DNA of 64,000 nt from Paludibacteraceae bacterium (lineage in GTDB: Bacteria; Bacteroidota; Bacteroidia; Bacteroidales; Paludibacteraceae), in the NCBI GenBank assembly GCA_024401555.1, contig JAKSKV010000007.1, positions 1 to 64,000 on the forward strand, given 5' to 3'. Shown here piece after piece: positions 8,412 to 16,420 of this stretch. Position 1 is the stretch's first letter; each line of letters begins with the position of its first letter. The translations under genes and the position numbers were made by a program. The notes beneath the pieces are model-generated. The model made no database searches. It had not been told where the DNA came from and worked only from the letters and a program-made list of their open reading frames with translations.

Positions 8412-8825
8412 ATGGCTAAAAAATACTTGTTAGATACAAATGTTTGCGTTTTTCTTCTTCGTGGTAAATATAATGTAGATCAAAAGATAGATAATGTTGA
8501 TTGGGAAAATTGCTGCATATCCTCTATCACTGCGGCTGAATTAAAATTTGGAGCAGAATTGATGAGGAGAAAAGGAGGAAATTTCCCCAATCAGGGATTA
8601 GCCGACTTTATTGATTCTATTGATGTTGTGACGATTGACTCTGCTTTAGATGTATTTGCCCAAGAGAAGGCAAGATTACAATTGATGGGGACGCCTGTTG
8701 ATGATAACTTTGATCTGTTAATTGGGGCTACAGCTGTCGCAAATCATTTTGTTTTAGTGACAGAAAATATATCGGATTTTGATAGACTTCAAAATGTTGA
8801 AATTGAAAATTGGATAATGCGATAA
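8412..8825 (+). CDS. vapC: VapC-like PIN-domain ribonuclease toxin
   Basis: 137 residues, the normal VapC length. The acidic PIN residues are visible: Asp8 in LLDTN, Glu43 in TAAELKFG, Asp98/Asp101 in PVDDNFDLLIGA and Asp122 in TENISDFDRL. VapC toxins are magnesium-dependent RNases that cut tRNA or rRNA when freed from the antitoxin. The PVDDNFDLLIGATAVAN segment is typical of the FitB/VapC branch. The gene appears intact. The RNA target cannot be read from sequence. Confidence 0.9.
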   Translation: MAKKYLLDTNVCVFLLRGKYNVDQKIDNVDWENCCISSITAAELKFGAELMRRKGGNFPNQGLADFIDSIDVVTIDSALDVFAQEKARLQLMGTPVDDNFDLLIGATAVANHFVLVTENISDFDRLQNVEIENWIMR

Positions 8826-8899
8826 TTAAGATACGACATAGGTCTGAACTTTTGATTTATCGCTCAGTATGATAAATAATTAAAGAGAGAATTTCATAT

Positions 8900-9622
8900 A
8901 TGGATAGATTCAGCATCACGATAGAACGACAGGAACAGTTGGAAAAACTGATACGGGAATGGGGCTTTATGCCTTTCTTCAAGAATGTAATTGGCGGATT
9001 CTCCATCGAGGAGATGACGCCGCCCGAATTACTTTTCGGCGATGAATCATCGAATGGCCCTTGGCAATGGAAGGGGCCGATCATCGGTAACTGGGAGTCT
9101 GCTTACGGCAAATTCCTTCAGAAGAAGGCGGGCTACATCAGTTTGGAGTGGTTGCCCGATTTTATGAACTGGCGGCGATGGCTCTATCCGTTGAAGAAAG
9201 AATCTAAAGACACCCGTCATATCCTCGATGTTTTGGTGGCTAATGAGTCGATGCTTTCCAAACAGTTGAAGGTGGCCAGCGGCTTCACGTTGAGTCGGAA
9301 GAGGGTCTGTTTTAACTCAGATGATTCGACACCGCAAATCAATACGCATAATGGTATGGCTTTCGATGCGTTGATCGCTCAGTTGCAGATGGGAACGCAT
9401 GTATGCATTGCGGATTTTGAATACCTCATCTCCAAGAAGGGAGAACCATACGGTTGGGGCGTTGCCCGTTATTGCACGCCTGAGGCCATGTATCCTGATC
9501 TGTTTCCGCTAAAAGATCGTGTAGAGGGACGTACGCCGAGGCAGTCGAGGGAAAGGATCGTCAACCATCTGCAGGAGTTGTTCCCAGATGTGGAAAGGGG
9601 GAAGATAGAGCGTTTGGTGTGA
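8900..9622 (+). CDS. Conserved uncharacterised protein (AlkZ-related-like)
   Basis: 240 residues, no signal peptide or membrane segment. It begins with an ~25-residue helix-like region leading to GFMPFFKNVIGGFSIEEMTP, then PWQWKGPIIGNWESAYGKFL and GYISLEWLPDFMNWRRWLYP, aromatic-rich blocks that I recall from Bacteroidetes proteins annotated as AlkZ-related. AlkZ/YcaQ proteins are DNA glycosylases for crosslinks, but I cannot see their catalytic residues here, so the name carries no function. It starts 74 bases after the toxin stop on the same strand; GGFTLSRKR-type and TRLVCIADFEYL-type segments suggest a compact soluble fold. Confidence 0.6.
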   Translation: MDRFSITIERQEQLEKLIREWGFMPFFKNVIGGFSIEEMTPPELLFGDESSNGPWQWKGPIIGNWESAYGKFLQKKAGYISLEWLPDFMNWRRWLYPLKKESKDTRHILDVLVANESMLSKQLKVASGFTLSRKRVCFNSDDSTPQINTHNGMAFDALIAQLQMGTHVCIADFEYLISKKGEPYGWGVARYCTPEAMYPDLFPLKDRVEGRTPRQSRERIVNHLQELFPDVERGKIERLV

Positions 9623-9637
9623 AGCCCTCTTTAATAA

Positions 9638-9793
9638 TCATTTTTGCTTGTTCAGGATGACAAGTGCGCCAATGATGCCAGGTATTCCTCCTAAACAGGT
9701 TAGTAAAAATACGATCAGGATAGATCCGCATCCTTGGTCATAGACCGCCAAAGGAGGAAAGATAATGCAAAGCAATACTCTAAGACAAGACAT
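9638..9793 (-). CDS. YqaE/Pmp3-family small membrane protein
   Basis: 51 residues (MSCLRVLLCIIFPPLAVYDQ...NKQK). The pattern is that of the UPF0057/Pmp3 family: a first hydrophobic helix with the conserved FPPLAVY, a Cys/Gly turn (GCGS), then a second hydrophobic helix (LIVFLLTCLGGIPGIIGALVIL). Homologues are stress-linked proteins that affect membrane potential. The ATG is at 9791-9793 and the stop at 9638-9640. It converges on the upstream rightward gene and is followed after about 43 bases by the MFS stop on the same strand. Confidence 0.88.
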   Translation of the reverse strand: MSCLRVLLCIIFPPLAVYDQGCGSILIVFLLTCLGGIPGIIGALVILNKQK

Positions 9794-9835
9794 AAATTCG
9801 TAATATTAAAGATTAAACTATGCAAAGATAATGAT

Positions 9836-11023
9836 TTATTTTTGATTTCGCTCAATGTGGTTATATAATTTCATCGTAAGCAATGCACCTCCAATCATCA
9901 GTAGACCAGCTCCTATCGTTCCGTACCAACCGTAAACACTCCATAAAGTACCCGCTAGGAATGTTCCGCAGCTGGCACCGATGAAGTAGGTGACCATATA
10001 GATGGTATTCATCCTGGATGTCGCTTCTGGACATAGTTTCATGGTGGCGCTCTGGTTGCTCAATTGAATGCATTGCATGCCGATGTCTATTATAACGATA
10101 CCTGCGATCAATCCGATATAGGAGTTATGGAAGAGTGCTAGAATCACCCAGGCTGTCATCTGAAGGTAGAGTCCAAAGTTATTGATCTTCTCTGTTCCGA
10201 ATTTAGGTATATACTTGCCTACATTGGAGGCGGTCAGCGCACCAGCCATACCGCACAATCCCAATAGACCGACCACATCGCTTCCTTCGAAGTAAGGAGC
10301 CTCTTTCATGCGGAAGGCGAGACATCCCCATAGCCCAAGGAATGAGCCGAATGCGAATGCCGCGCGGATGGAATAGAGCAGGGATAGAGGATGCTCTTTG
10401 ATCAGTTGCAGGATGCTCTTCATCAAAGTGGTGAATTTCCCTTTATAGGTGGGTGCCACCTCTGGAAAATAGCGTGCCACCATAAGGGCGGATATGCCGA
10501 TGAGCGCTGCTGCGATGGCGAACATCGCTCGCCAACCGAAAAGGTGTCCGATGTATCCACTCAAAACGCGAGAGCCAAGAATGCCTATCAGCAATCCAGT
10601 TAGTATCATTCCGACCTTCTTCTCCTTCTCTTCCGGACGGGAATAGAGGGCGGCGAAAGGCATCAGCACTTGTGGTGTGACGGAACAGAATCCCGTGAAC
10701 AGCGAGGAGGCTAAAAGCACGCCAATGTTTCTGGACATTGAGATGGACAACAACGACATAACCAATGCGCTACAACTCATTAAAACTGTTTTCCTGCGGT
10801 TGTAAAGATCGCCCATGGGGATGATGATGAGTAGCCCTATGGCGTAGCCTATCTGCGTGAAGACAGGCACAAGGTTTACTTGGAATTCGGATATGTTGAG
10901 ACTCTCTCTGATCATATTCAGCAGTGGCTGACAGTAGTATAGATTGGCTACCGAGATACCTGCCATGATGGCAAGCATCCACATCATAGGAGAGGGTATG
11001 CCTTGATTGGGTTTTAAAATCAT
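9836..11023 (-). CDS. MFS transporter (drug/metabolite efflux type)
   Basis: 395 residues with about 12 hydrophobic helices. The MFS signature between TM2 and TM3 is PMGDLYNRRKTVLM (G-D-x-x-x-R-R-K), and LGSRVLSGYIGHLFGWRAMFAI is the TM5 antiporter-type motif common in drug efflux carriers. The loop about residue 200 is cytoplasmic. It follows the alcohol dehydrogenase gene (15 bases apart, same strand), so both are probably co-transcribed; the exporter may remove a substrate or product of that enzyme. Substrate unknown. Confidence 0.88.
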   Translation of the reverse strand: MILKPNQGIPSPMMWMLAIMAGISVANLYYCQPLLNMIRESLNISEFQVNLVPVFTQIGYAIGLLIIIPMGDLYNRRKTVLMSCSALVMSLLSISMSRNIGVLLASSLFTGFCSVTPQVLMPFAALYSRPEEKEKKVGMILTGLLIGILGSRVLSGYIGHLFGWRAMFAIAAALIGISALMVARYFPEVAPTYKGKFTTLMKSILQLIKEHPLSLLYSIRAAFAFGSFLGLWGCLAFRMKEAPYFEGSDVVGLLGLCGMAGALTASNVGKYIPKFGTEKINNFGLYLQMTAWVILALFHNSYIGLIAGIVIIDIGMQCIQLSNQSATMKLCPEATSRMNTIYMVTYFIGASCGTFLAGTLWSVYGWYGTIGAGLLMIGGALLTMKLYNHIERNQK

Positions 11024-11038
11024 AATGTAGGGCTTGTG

Positions 11039-12103
11039 TTAGACAAGTTCTTTGGGGCAATTTTGTGAATTATTTGTGATGGCCACCTTGATGACGCCAT
11101 CCTCCTTGTCCTCAAAGAGGCGGTAAGCCTCTTCTATTCTGTCAAGTGGATACTGATGCGTGATAAGTGGTGTCGTGTCAATTTTGCCTGCTTCAATGAG
11201 TTGTAGGATCTCTTCGCAGTCGCAGCCATCTACGCCGCCACTTTTGAATGTGAGGTTTTTGCCGTACATCTCAGGCAATGGAAGTGTTTGTGGTTGGTCG
11301 TAAAGAGCGACAATGGTCACGATCGCATTGGGGCGGGCGCACTGCCAGGCTAATTGGAACGTGTCCGTTCCGCCAGCCACCTCCAAGACGCGGTCGGCGC
11401 CTCCATGGTCGCTATGGGCCATGACGAATGCTTCGCAATCCGTTGGGGTGATGACTAAAACATCGGGATAGTGCTGTCGTATGAAGGCACGACGCTGTTC
11501 GCTCTTCTCGCAAACAATGATGCGTTTCGGAGTTTTGAGCATAACGCAGAGCAGGGTGCATATTCCTGTCGGACCCGCACCGATGATTAAGACGGTATCG
11601 TCCTCTGTTATTTCAGATATGCGTGCGGCCCAAAATCCTGTTGCCAGAACATCTCCCACGAAAAGAGCCTGTTCGTCCGTGACGCTTTCGGGAATGCGGT
11701 CTAGCCCTTGATTGGCCAAAGGAACACGCACATATTCGGTTTGCCCTCCATCTATTCTGCAACCCAATGCCCAGCCGCCATTGGGCGAGGTACAGTTGTT
11801 CACATAACCATTTTTGCAGTAGAAACATTCTCCGCAAAAGGTCTCCACATTGACTGTCACGCGATCGCCCACTTTTACTTTTGTTACCTCTTTTCCGACG
11901 GCCTCCACAACACCCACCATCTCGTGTCCGACAGTTATGCCTGGAACGGCACGTGGAACGCTACCATGTTTGATGTGAAGGTCACTGGTGCAGATACTGC
12001 TCAATGTGATGCGGACAATTGCGTCGGAGGGTTCGATGATCTGCGGTTGGGGTTTCTCGATGAGTTGGAATTTTCCCCGTTCAATGTAGGTGTAGGCTAA
12101 CAT
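11039..12103 (-). CDS. Zinc-dependent alcohol dehydrogenase (MDR superfamily)
   Basis: 354 residues. Catalytic zinc site: Cys in SSICTSDLHIKHG with the following GHEMVGVVEAVG. Structural zinc site: CGECFYCKNGYVNNC. Rossmann motif: VLIIGAGPTGICTL. It oxidises alcohols or reduces aldehydes with NAD(P)H; substrate is not readable. The ATG at 12101-12103 opens the leftward operon with the MFS exporter. A GTTTC-gact-GAAAC palindrome lies just upstream (12120-12133) and might be an operator. The gene looks intact. Confidence 0.92.
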   Translation of the reverse strand: MLAYTYIERGKFQLIEKPQPQIIEPSDAIVRITLSSICTSDLHIKHGSVPRAVPGITVGHEMVGVVEAVGKEVTKVKVGDRVTVNVETFCGECFYCKNGYVNNCTSPNGGWALGCRIDGGQTEYVRVPLANQGLDRIPESVTDEQALFVGDVLATGFWAARISEITEDDTVLIIGAGPTGICTLLCVMLKTPKRIIVCEKSEQRRAFIRQHYPDVLVITPTDCEAFVMAHSDHGGADRVLEVAGGTDTFQLAWQCARPNAIVTIVALYDQPQTLPLPEMYGKNLTFKSGGVDGCDCEEILQLIEAGKIDTTPLITHQYPLDRIEEAYRLFEDKEDGVIKVAITNNSQNCPKELV

Positions 12104-12119
12104 ACTTCGCTTTTTTTTT

Positions 12120-12133
12120 GTTTCGACTGAAAC
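12120..12133. promoter_or_regulatory. Small palindrome upstream of the alcohol dehydrogenase
   Basis: GTTTC GACT GAAAC is a perfect inverted repeat 17 bases before the ADH ATG. It could bind a regulator such as a MarR- or TetR-type protein, but no regulator gene is adjacent, so this is speculative. Confidence 0.25.
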
Positions 12134-12235
12134 TTTTCTCGCCGAAATATTTCTTTATTAATCTATTTTGATTACATTTGTCTCAGCGAAGGGTTGTTGT
12201 GGAGATTCGTTCTCCCGCCCTTCATTTTTTTTTGC

Positions 12236-12424
12236 CTAATGAATTGCCTGTGGTTTTGCGGGCTCCAAGTTTCTCAAACACAATGGAAGATTTCCGTGCT
12301 CGCGGTGATGAGCCACGCAGAGGCAACATTTGCCGTGACGAGGGCACTCTTTGGTACATGGACAGTTGATGTTCGCGTTATGAGCGCAAACGGCTTTCGT
12401 TTCTGTGCTGTTATTGGAATTCAT
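12236..12424 (-). CDS. Cys-rich mini-protein (DUF6485-like)
   Basis: 62 residues starting MNSNNSTETKAVC. The core NCPCTKECPRHGKCCLCVAHHREHG contains eight Cys/His candidates in a pattern (CxC-CPRxGxCCxC-HR-G-LPxC) like the DUF6485 mini-protein family, probably a small metal-binding domain. The chosen ATG (12422-12424) is downstream of a terminator hairpin. An upstream start would read through that hairpin and add 28 residues with no family similarity. It faces away from both neighbours. Function unknown. Confidence 0.75.
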   Translation of the reverse strand: MNSNNSTETKAVCAHNANINCPCTKECPRHGKCCLCVAHHREHGNLPLCLRNLEPAKPQAIH

Positions 12425-12455
12425 TGCTGTGTGGTATTTTATGGGTGATATGATA

Positions 12456-12490
12456 CAACAAAGGGAAGCATCATCTGCTCCCCTTTGTTG
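12456..12490 (-). terminator. Hairpin after the HMGL-type aldolase gene
   Basis: CAACAAAGGG (12456-12465) pairs perfectly with CCCTTTGTTG (12481-12490) around a 15-base loop, right after the aldolase stop. The poly-T tract is weak, so it may act as a 3'-end stabiliser rather than a strong terminator. Confidence 0.55.
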
Positions 12491-12507
12491 CTGATGGTAA
12501 TATCTCA

Positions 12508-13455
12508 TTAGATATCTTTTCCGTGCATAACTGACTCGTAGTATGCTACATAGTCATCCTTTTGATCGCTGTCCATCCAAGCCATCGCTGAACGAGGGTG
12601 ATCGTTTTGTGAACCAGTGATCATGTATGGCATGAAGTAACCCCAATCGATTTGCTTTTGCAAAGGAATCATCTCCTCTTGAATGATGCGGAGAATTGGT
12701 TTCAACTTGTATTTAGGGTTCTTCAAGAAGGAGATCAACAACTCCATAGGGCAGTTACCTGCGCCACGTCCGATACCCAACATGGTGGCGTCCAACATGT
12801 TCGCACCCTTGATGATGCACTCGATGGTGTTAGCGAAGGCCAATTGTTGGTTGTTGTGTCCGTGGAAACCGATGGTCTTACCAGGAAGTGCTTTGGTGTA
12901 TTTGTCCATCAATCCGTGGATATCCTCAGAGTACAAGCTTCCGAAGCTGTCAACCAAGTAGAATGTACCTACTCTAGACTTTGCCACGTCCTCCAAAACC
13001 TCGTTCAAGCTACGCTCAGCCACCTTTGATACAGCCATCAAGTTGATGGTAGCCTCATAACCCTTGTCCATCACGTGGTGGGCCAACTCGATAGCCTTGT
13101 CGATTTGGTAATCGTAGCAAGCCACACGGAACAAGTCAACGACGCTCTCAGATTTTGGACGGATATCGTCGAACTTGATACGTCCTATATCAGCCATTAC
13201 GGATAGCTTGGTGTTGGTATTGTTGTCACCTACGATTTCACGAAGCTCCTCCTCCGCACAGAACTTCCATGGTCCATATTGGTCACGTGGGAATTGGTCC
13301 TCGCTACTGATGTAACCGATCTCCATGTAGTCCACACCTGCCTCAACGCATGTGTCGTAAACCTTCTTTACGAAATTCTTGCTGAATTGCCACTTGTTCA
13401 TCAAGCCTCCGTCACGGACGGTGCAATCCAATACTTTTATCTCTTTTCTAAACAT
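12508..13455 (-). CDS. HMGL-like / 4-hydroxy-2-oxovalerate aldolase-type protein
   Basis: 315 residues with a TIM-barrel catalytic domain of the HMG-CoA lyase/aldolase family. Key residues: the metal-binding DCTVRDGG at the N-terminus, EAGVDYMEIGY, and the GFHGHNN metal motif. These enzymes cleave or form C-C bonds with pyruvate- or acetyl-CoA-type donors. It is only 12 bases downstream of a chorismate mutase gene and shares its promoter. The pairing suggests an aromatic or chorismate-derived product, but the substrate cannot be read from sequence. No CoA- or amino-acid-specific domain follows the barrel. Confidence 0.75.
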   Translation of the reverse strand: MFRKEIKVLDCTVRDGGLMNKWQFSKNFVKKVYDTCVEAGVDYMEIGYISSEDQFPRDQYGPWKFCAEEELREIVGDNNTNTKLSVMADIGRIKFDDIRPKSESVVDLFRVACYDYQIDKAIELAHHVMDKGYEATINLMAVSKVAERSLNEVLEDVAKSRVGTFYLVDSFGSLYSEDIHGLMDKYTKALPGKTIGFHGHNNQQLAFANTIECIIKGANMLDATMLGIGRGAGNCPMELLISFLKNPKYKLKPILRIIQEEMIPLQKQIDWGYFMPYMITGSQNDHPRSAMAWMDSDQKDDYVAYYESVMHGKDI

Positions 13456-13467
13456 TGTTTTGGTATA

Positions 13468-13776
13468 TTATAAATTTTTGATTTTCATTTCCTCGCTGAT
13501 GAAGTATTGAATTAATCTGGTGTAGATCTCCTCAATCACGTTGGGATCCAAACCTTGCTCTTCCGCCCATTGTCTTCTTTGGTGAAGCACGACGTTGCGT
13601 CGGTCGGAAGCGACAATACTATCTGGGGTGTTCTCTTTGTATTTGACCACCTCCTTCACATATTGAAAACGCTCACTGAGTAATGTCACAATTACCTTGT
13701 CGATGTTATCGATCTCATTACGCACATCTGTGATGTTGGTACATTCAGATGGTTTTTTGTTGGTGACGTTTAGCAT
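13468..13776 (-). CDS. AroQ-type chorismate mutase
   Basis: 102 residues, all-helical AroQ fold. The segments VRNEIDNIDKVIVTLLSERF, VVKYKE and QRRQWAEEQGLD-NVIEEIYTRLIQYFI match the PchB/AroQ layout, including the arginine of helix 1 and the lysine of KYKE that bind chorismate or isochorismate. Either mutase (prephenate) or isochorismate-lyase activity is possible. A TAATTTTG promoter box lies upstream and the aldolase gene follows closely. It is the first gene of a two-gene unit. Confidence 0.85.
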   Translation of the reverse strand: MLNVTNKKPSECTNITDVRNEIDNIDKVIVTLLSERFQYVKEVVKYKENTPDSIVASDRRNVVLHQRRQWAEEQGLDPNVIEEIYTRLIQYFISEEMKIKNL

Positions 13777-13812
13777 CTTAGCCGTAATTTTTTAGTTATT
13801 ACAAAATGAACG

Positions 13813-13820
13813 CAAAATTA
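13813..13820 (-). promoter_or_regulatory. -7 box of the chorismate mutase/aldolase operon
   Basis: Reading leftward TAATTTTG (TAnnTTTG) lies 36 bases before the chorismate mutase ATG, with no gene between. Confidence 0.5.
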
Positions 13821-13904
13821 GTGATTTTTTTTGTTGAATATGATACAACCCATACTGAATTTCATTGAAATGAATGTGATTTGTCAAAAAATTAAATTCA
13901 CTGA

Positions 13905-14441
13905 TTAAGAATTGGACTCGGACGTACAATCTTCTGCCTCATTGGGTAGTTCCACTACCGTGAAATCATGGTGGATGGCAGGGAGGAATCTCTCCAAGAG
14001 ATCATTGGTCGCCATTTTTAATGTGGCGGTGTTGCGGCATGGGTGGCAACCGATAAAGGCCTCTTGTAGCAAATCTTTGTCGATGATGAGGCGTACCTTG
14101 TTCTCCGTATCGTTCATCAACCCCATAGGGGAGACTGATCCGGGGTGAATATGCAACAGACTCTTCATGTATTCCTCGCCGGCGAAGGAGAGACGCGCGC
14201 ATCCCAATTGCGATGATAAATATTTTGTTTTGAATATTTTATCTCCTGGAATTAACAGTAGATAAAAGTCCGTTTGTTGACGGTTGCATAGAAATAGATT
14301 CTTGCAGATCGGAGCGCCCAATTCCTTTTCGATGCCTTGGCAAATCTCCATGGTGTGCGCCTCCTCATGGTGCATCACCTCGTAAGGAATATTCAGTTGT
14401 TCGAGCAGTGCATAGACTGCGTTTTCTGTCTCTTGATTCAT
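13905..14441 (-). CDS. YbaK/ProX-type prolyl-tRNA deacylase
   Basis: 178 residues. This is the INS/YbaK editing domain that removes misacylated alanine or cysteine from tRNA-Pro in trans. Visible marks: the catalytic lysine region APICKNLFLCN, ...FKTKYLSSQLGCARLSFA and the GSVSPMGLMND motif of ProXp-ala/PrdX-like proteins. It sits at the 3' end of the leftward cluster headed by the flavodoxin (14 bases after the PPOX gene), so it may be co-transcribed. It is a stand-alone editing factor, not part of ProRS. Confidence 0.9.
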   Translation of the reverse strand: MNQETENAVYALLEQLNIPYEVMHHEEAHTMEICQGIEKELGAPICKNLFLCNRQQTDFYLLLIPGDKIFKTKYLSSQLGCARLSFAGEEYMKSLLHIHPGSVSPMGLMNDTENKVRLIIDKDLLQEAFIGCHPCRNTATLKMATNDLLERFLPAIHHDFTVVELPNEAEDCTSESNS

Positions 14442-14454
14442 TGTTTGTAGGGAT

Positions 14455-14970
14455 TTATTCCATTCTTTGCCACTTCATCTCCTCTCCGTTGTCGTCATAT
14501 TGTTTGCGCTTTCCAACGGGAGGTTCCGTAAGGTGGATGCGTACCACGGCGGTGCGTGACAGACTTCTTGCGATGGAGGTCTCGAAGGCATCCATGTGCT
14601 TCGGCAAGAAGCGTTCGCAGATGGCGCGCAAGGCTGCAATTTTCTCCTCGTCTGTTTCTACGATTTCGGCCGTTCCGAAGGCGATGGCTGATTTGAATTC
14701 CAAGGTGAAACTGCCATCCTTGGGGCCAACGGTTGGTTTGCACTTGGTCACGGCGCTAAGGCATACACGGGGATTTTTTTGTAGAATATCCAACTTCTTG
14801 CCCTCTAATGCGCAATGGAAATAGAAGGTCTTTTCGTCCGTTCTTACCAATGAAAGGGGGAGTCCATAAGGCGTTCCGTCCTCTTCCGTCATGCTGACGG
14901 TGATGTAGGGTGCCTTGTCCAACACTTCCATGGCCCATTCGGCGCTCATCTCTCTGCTCTCTTTTCTCAT
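14455..14970 (-). CDS. PPOX-family flavoprotein (NimA-like)
   Basis: 171 residues, pyridoxamine 5'-phosphate oxidase-like split barrel: ITVSMTEEDGTPYGLPLSLV, FYFHCALEGKKLDILQKNPRVC and the SFTLEFKSAIAFGTAEIV strands. The HCALEGKK motif is the flavin- or heme-binding region of NimA-type proteins. NimA homologues reduce nitroimidazoles, but most family members have unknown substrates, so a resistance role is not claimed. Its ATG overlaps the carbonic anhydrase stop (ATGA), indicating translational coupling in a leftward operon. Confidence 0.85.
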   Translation of the reverse strand: MRKESREMSAEWAMEVLDKAPYITVSMTEEDGTPYGLPLSLVRTDEKTFYFHCALEGKKLDILQKNPRVCLSAVTKCKPTVGPKDGSFTLEFKSAIAFGTAEIVETDEEKIAALRAICERFLPKHMDAFETSIARSLSRTAVVRIHLTEPPVGKRKQYDDNGEEMKWQRME

Positions 14971-15512
14971 GCTTCAATTGCTCTTAATGCTCCTGTTTCA
15001 CTATCCATGATATAGCCCTTCACGATAATGTCTTTGGGAACGAGTGGGTGGTTCTTTACTAAATCAACGGTCTCCAAGATGGCTGCGTCCGTGTCGTCGA
15101 AACCGTGCAACCAGGAGTCCAGGTCAATTCCGCAATGCTTCATCAGGGAGATATGCTCTTCGTCAACGCCTCTTTCACGCATCAGGTGGAGCATCTCTTG
15201 GCTATCCATACCTTGCACACCGCAACCTGTATGGCCGATGATCATCACCTCGTTCACGCCCAACTCGTAGATGGCTACCAGTAGGGAGCGGACCGTTGAA
15301 TCGAATGGGTTGGTAATGGTGCCTCCCGCATTCTTGATGATCTTCACGTCGCCGTTCTTGATGCCTAATGCGGCAGGAAGTAACTCCACCAAACGGGTGT
15401 CCATGCAGGTGACGATGGCAATCTTCTTGTCCGGGAATTTACTGGTTTTGTATTGCTCATAAGCCTTCGTTTCCACGAATTGCTTGTTGAACTCCATCAT
15501 TTGATCGATCAT
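14967..15512 (-). CDS. Beta-class carbonic anhydrase
   Basis: 181 residues. It hydrates CO2 to bicarbonate. Zinc ligands are Cys36 (TCMDTR, with Asp38 and Arg40), His94 and Cys97 (GHTGCG). The fold and NAGGTITNPF match short cab-type enzymes. It starts 11 bases after the Bcp stop and overlaps the next gene, so it is part of the redox cluster operon. Confidence 0.94.
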   Translation of the reverse strand: MIDQMMEFNKQFVETKAYEQYKTSKFPDKKIAIVTCMDTRLVELLPAALGIKNGDVKIIKNAGGTITNPFDSTVRSLLVAIYELGVNEVMIIGHTGCGVQGMDSQEMLHLMRERGVDEEHISLMKHCGIDLDSWLHGFDDTDAAILETVDLVKNHPLVPKDIIVKGYIMDSETGALRAIEA

Positions 15513-15522
15513 GGGGTGTCGT

Positions 15523-15981
15523 TTATTTGATGATTTCTAAAATTTGTTCCGCATGGATCTTTGTCTTGATCTCCTTCGGACCCATAATGCGCTCGATGAT
15601 ACCCTCCTCGTTGACGAGGTAGGTGGTACGGAGGATGCCAATGGTTCTTCTGCCGCAGGCCACCTTTTCTCCCCAGCAACCAAGCGTTTGCAAGAGCTCT
15701 GTGGAGGTGTCCGCGATGAGCGGAAACTCCAATCCTTGCGCCTCGGCGAATTTCGCCTGTGTCTCCTGCTTGTCCTTGCTCACACCGATGATGACATAGC
15801 CTTTTGCCTCCAACTCCGCCTTGTGGGCTTGAAGGGAACATGCCTCGGCTGTGCAACCGCTGGTGTTGGCTTTGGGATAACTATAAAGCACTATTTTACG
15901 GCCTCGGTAGTCGCTGCTCTTGATCTCCTTACCGTTTTGGTCAATACCGAGTATCTCTGGAATTCTATCTCCTACGTTCAT
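15523..15981 (-). CDS. bcp: Thiol peroxidase of the Bcp/AhpC family
   Basis: 152 residues. Thioredoxin-dependent peroxiredoxin with peroxidatic Cys43 and possible resolving Cys48 in KANTSGCTAEACSLQ. The GVSKDKQETQAKFAEAQGLEFPLIAD region is characteristic. Its first bases (15965-15988) are repeated at 16421-16444, directly after the flavodoxin gene, indicating the two genes were once adjacent (stop TAA, CC, ATG). A RhuM fragment now separates them, so expression from the original operon promoter may be altered. Confidence 0.93.
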   Translation of the reverse strand: MNVGDRIPEILGIDQNGKEIKSSDYRGRKIVLYSYPKANTSGCTAEACSLQAHKAELEAKGYVIIGVSKDKQETQAKFAEAQGLEFPLIADTSTELLQTLGCWGEKVACGRRTIGILRTTYLVNEEGIIERIMGPKEIKTKIHAEQILEIIK

Positions 15982-15988
15982 GGGTTAT
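15965..15988. repeat. 24-bp direct repeat, left copy
   Basis: The sequence from 15965 to 15988 (CTATCTCCTACGTTCATGGG then TTAT) is identical to 16421-16444. This copy carries the bcp start codon and the stop of the RhuM remnant. The two copies bound a 432-base spacer holding the remnant. Confidence 0.9.
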
Positions 15989-16411
15989 TGTTTATTATTT
16001 GCTTTTAATCTTTTTTGTTCTGCCTCAAACTGGTCGATGAAATGAATTTCTGCGGAAGAGAGGAGGCTCTTTGTTCGTTCTTGGAACTTCGCATGCTCCA
16101 TATCAGCCTTTTGCTTGGCTACTTCTGCGGAAATCTTACCTGCATGAGTGAGCAATTTCGTCTTCGACAGTGCCGCGCATGCCTCGGTTTACGACGCATG
16201 CAAATTTTGCACACGTCGTCTCTTTGGTGAGTTCTCCGTCCTCATAAACAGCCTTTATATGGCGGCTTATAGTGGAACGATTTCGTTGAAACAATTCTGC
16301 CATCTGGTCTATGGAAAGCCATACGGTCTCTTCTTGAAGTTGTACCTCAAGTCGAGTCTCTCCATCTTCCGTTTGGTAGAGAATTATTTGCCCTTTATTA
16401 TCTTCGTTCAT
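15985..16411 (-). pseudogene. RhuM-family virulence protein remnant (internal deletion and frameshift)
   Basis: The N-terminal ~63 residues (ILYQTEDGETRLEVQLQEET, WLSIDQMAELFQRNRSTISR) are a clear RhuM helix-turn-helix start. The frame then changes, and only a C-terminal segment survives (KTKLLTHAGKISAEVAKQKAD, through EAEQKRLKANNKQ). The usual ~330-residue middle is missing, so the gene is not functional. It lies between flavodoxin and bcp and is bounded by 24-bp direct repeats. Confidence 0.85.
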
Positions 16412-16420
16412 GATCGGTTC

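Noticed and set aside
12425-12508. 28-residue extension of the Cys-rich mini-protein
   Set aside because: It would translate through the hairpin after the aldolase gene and shows no family-like sequence.
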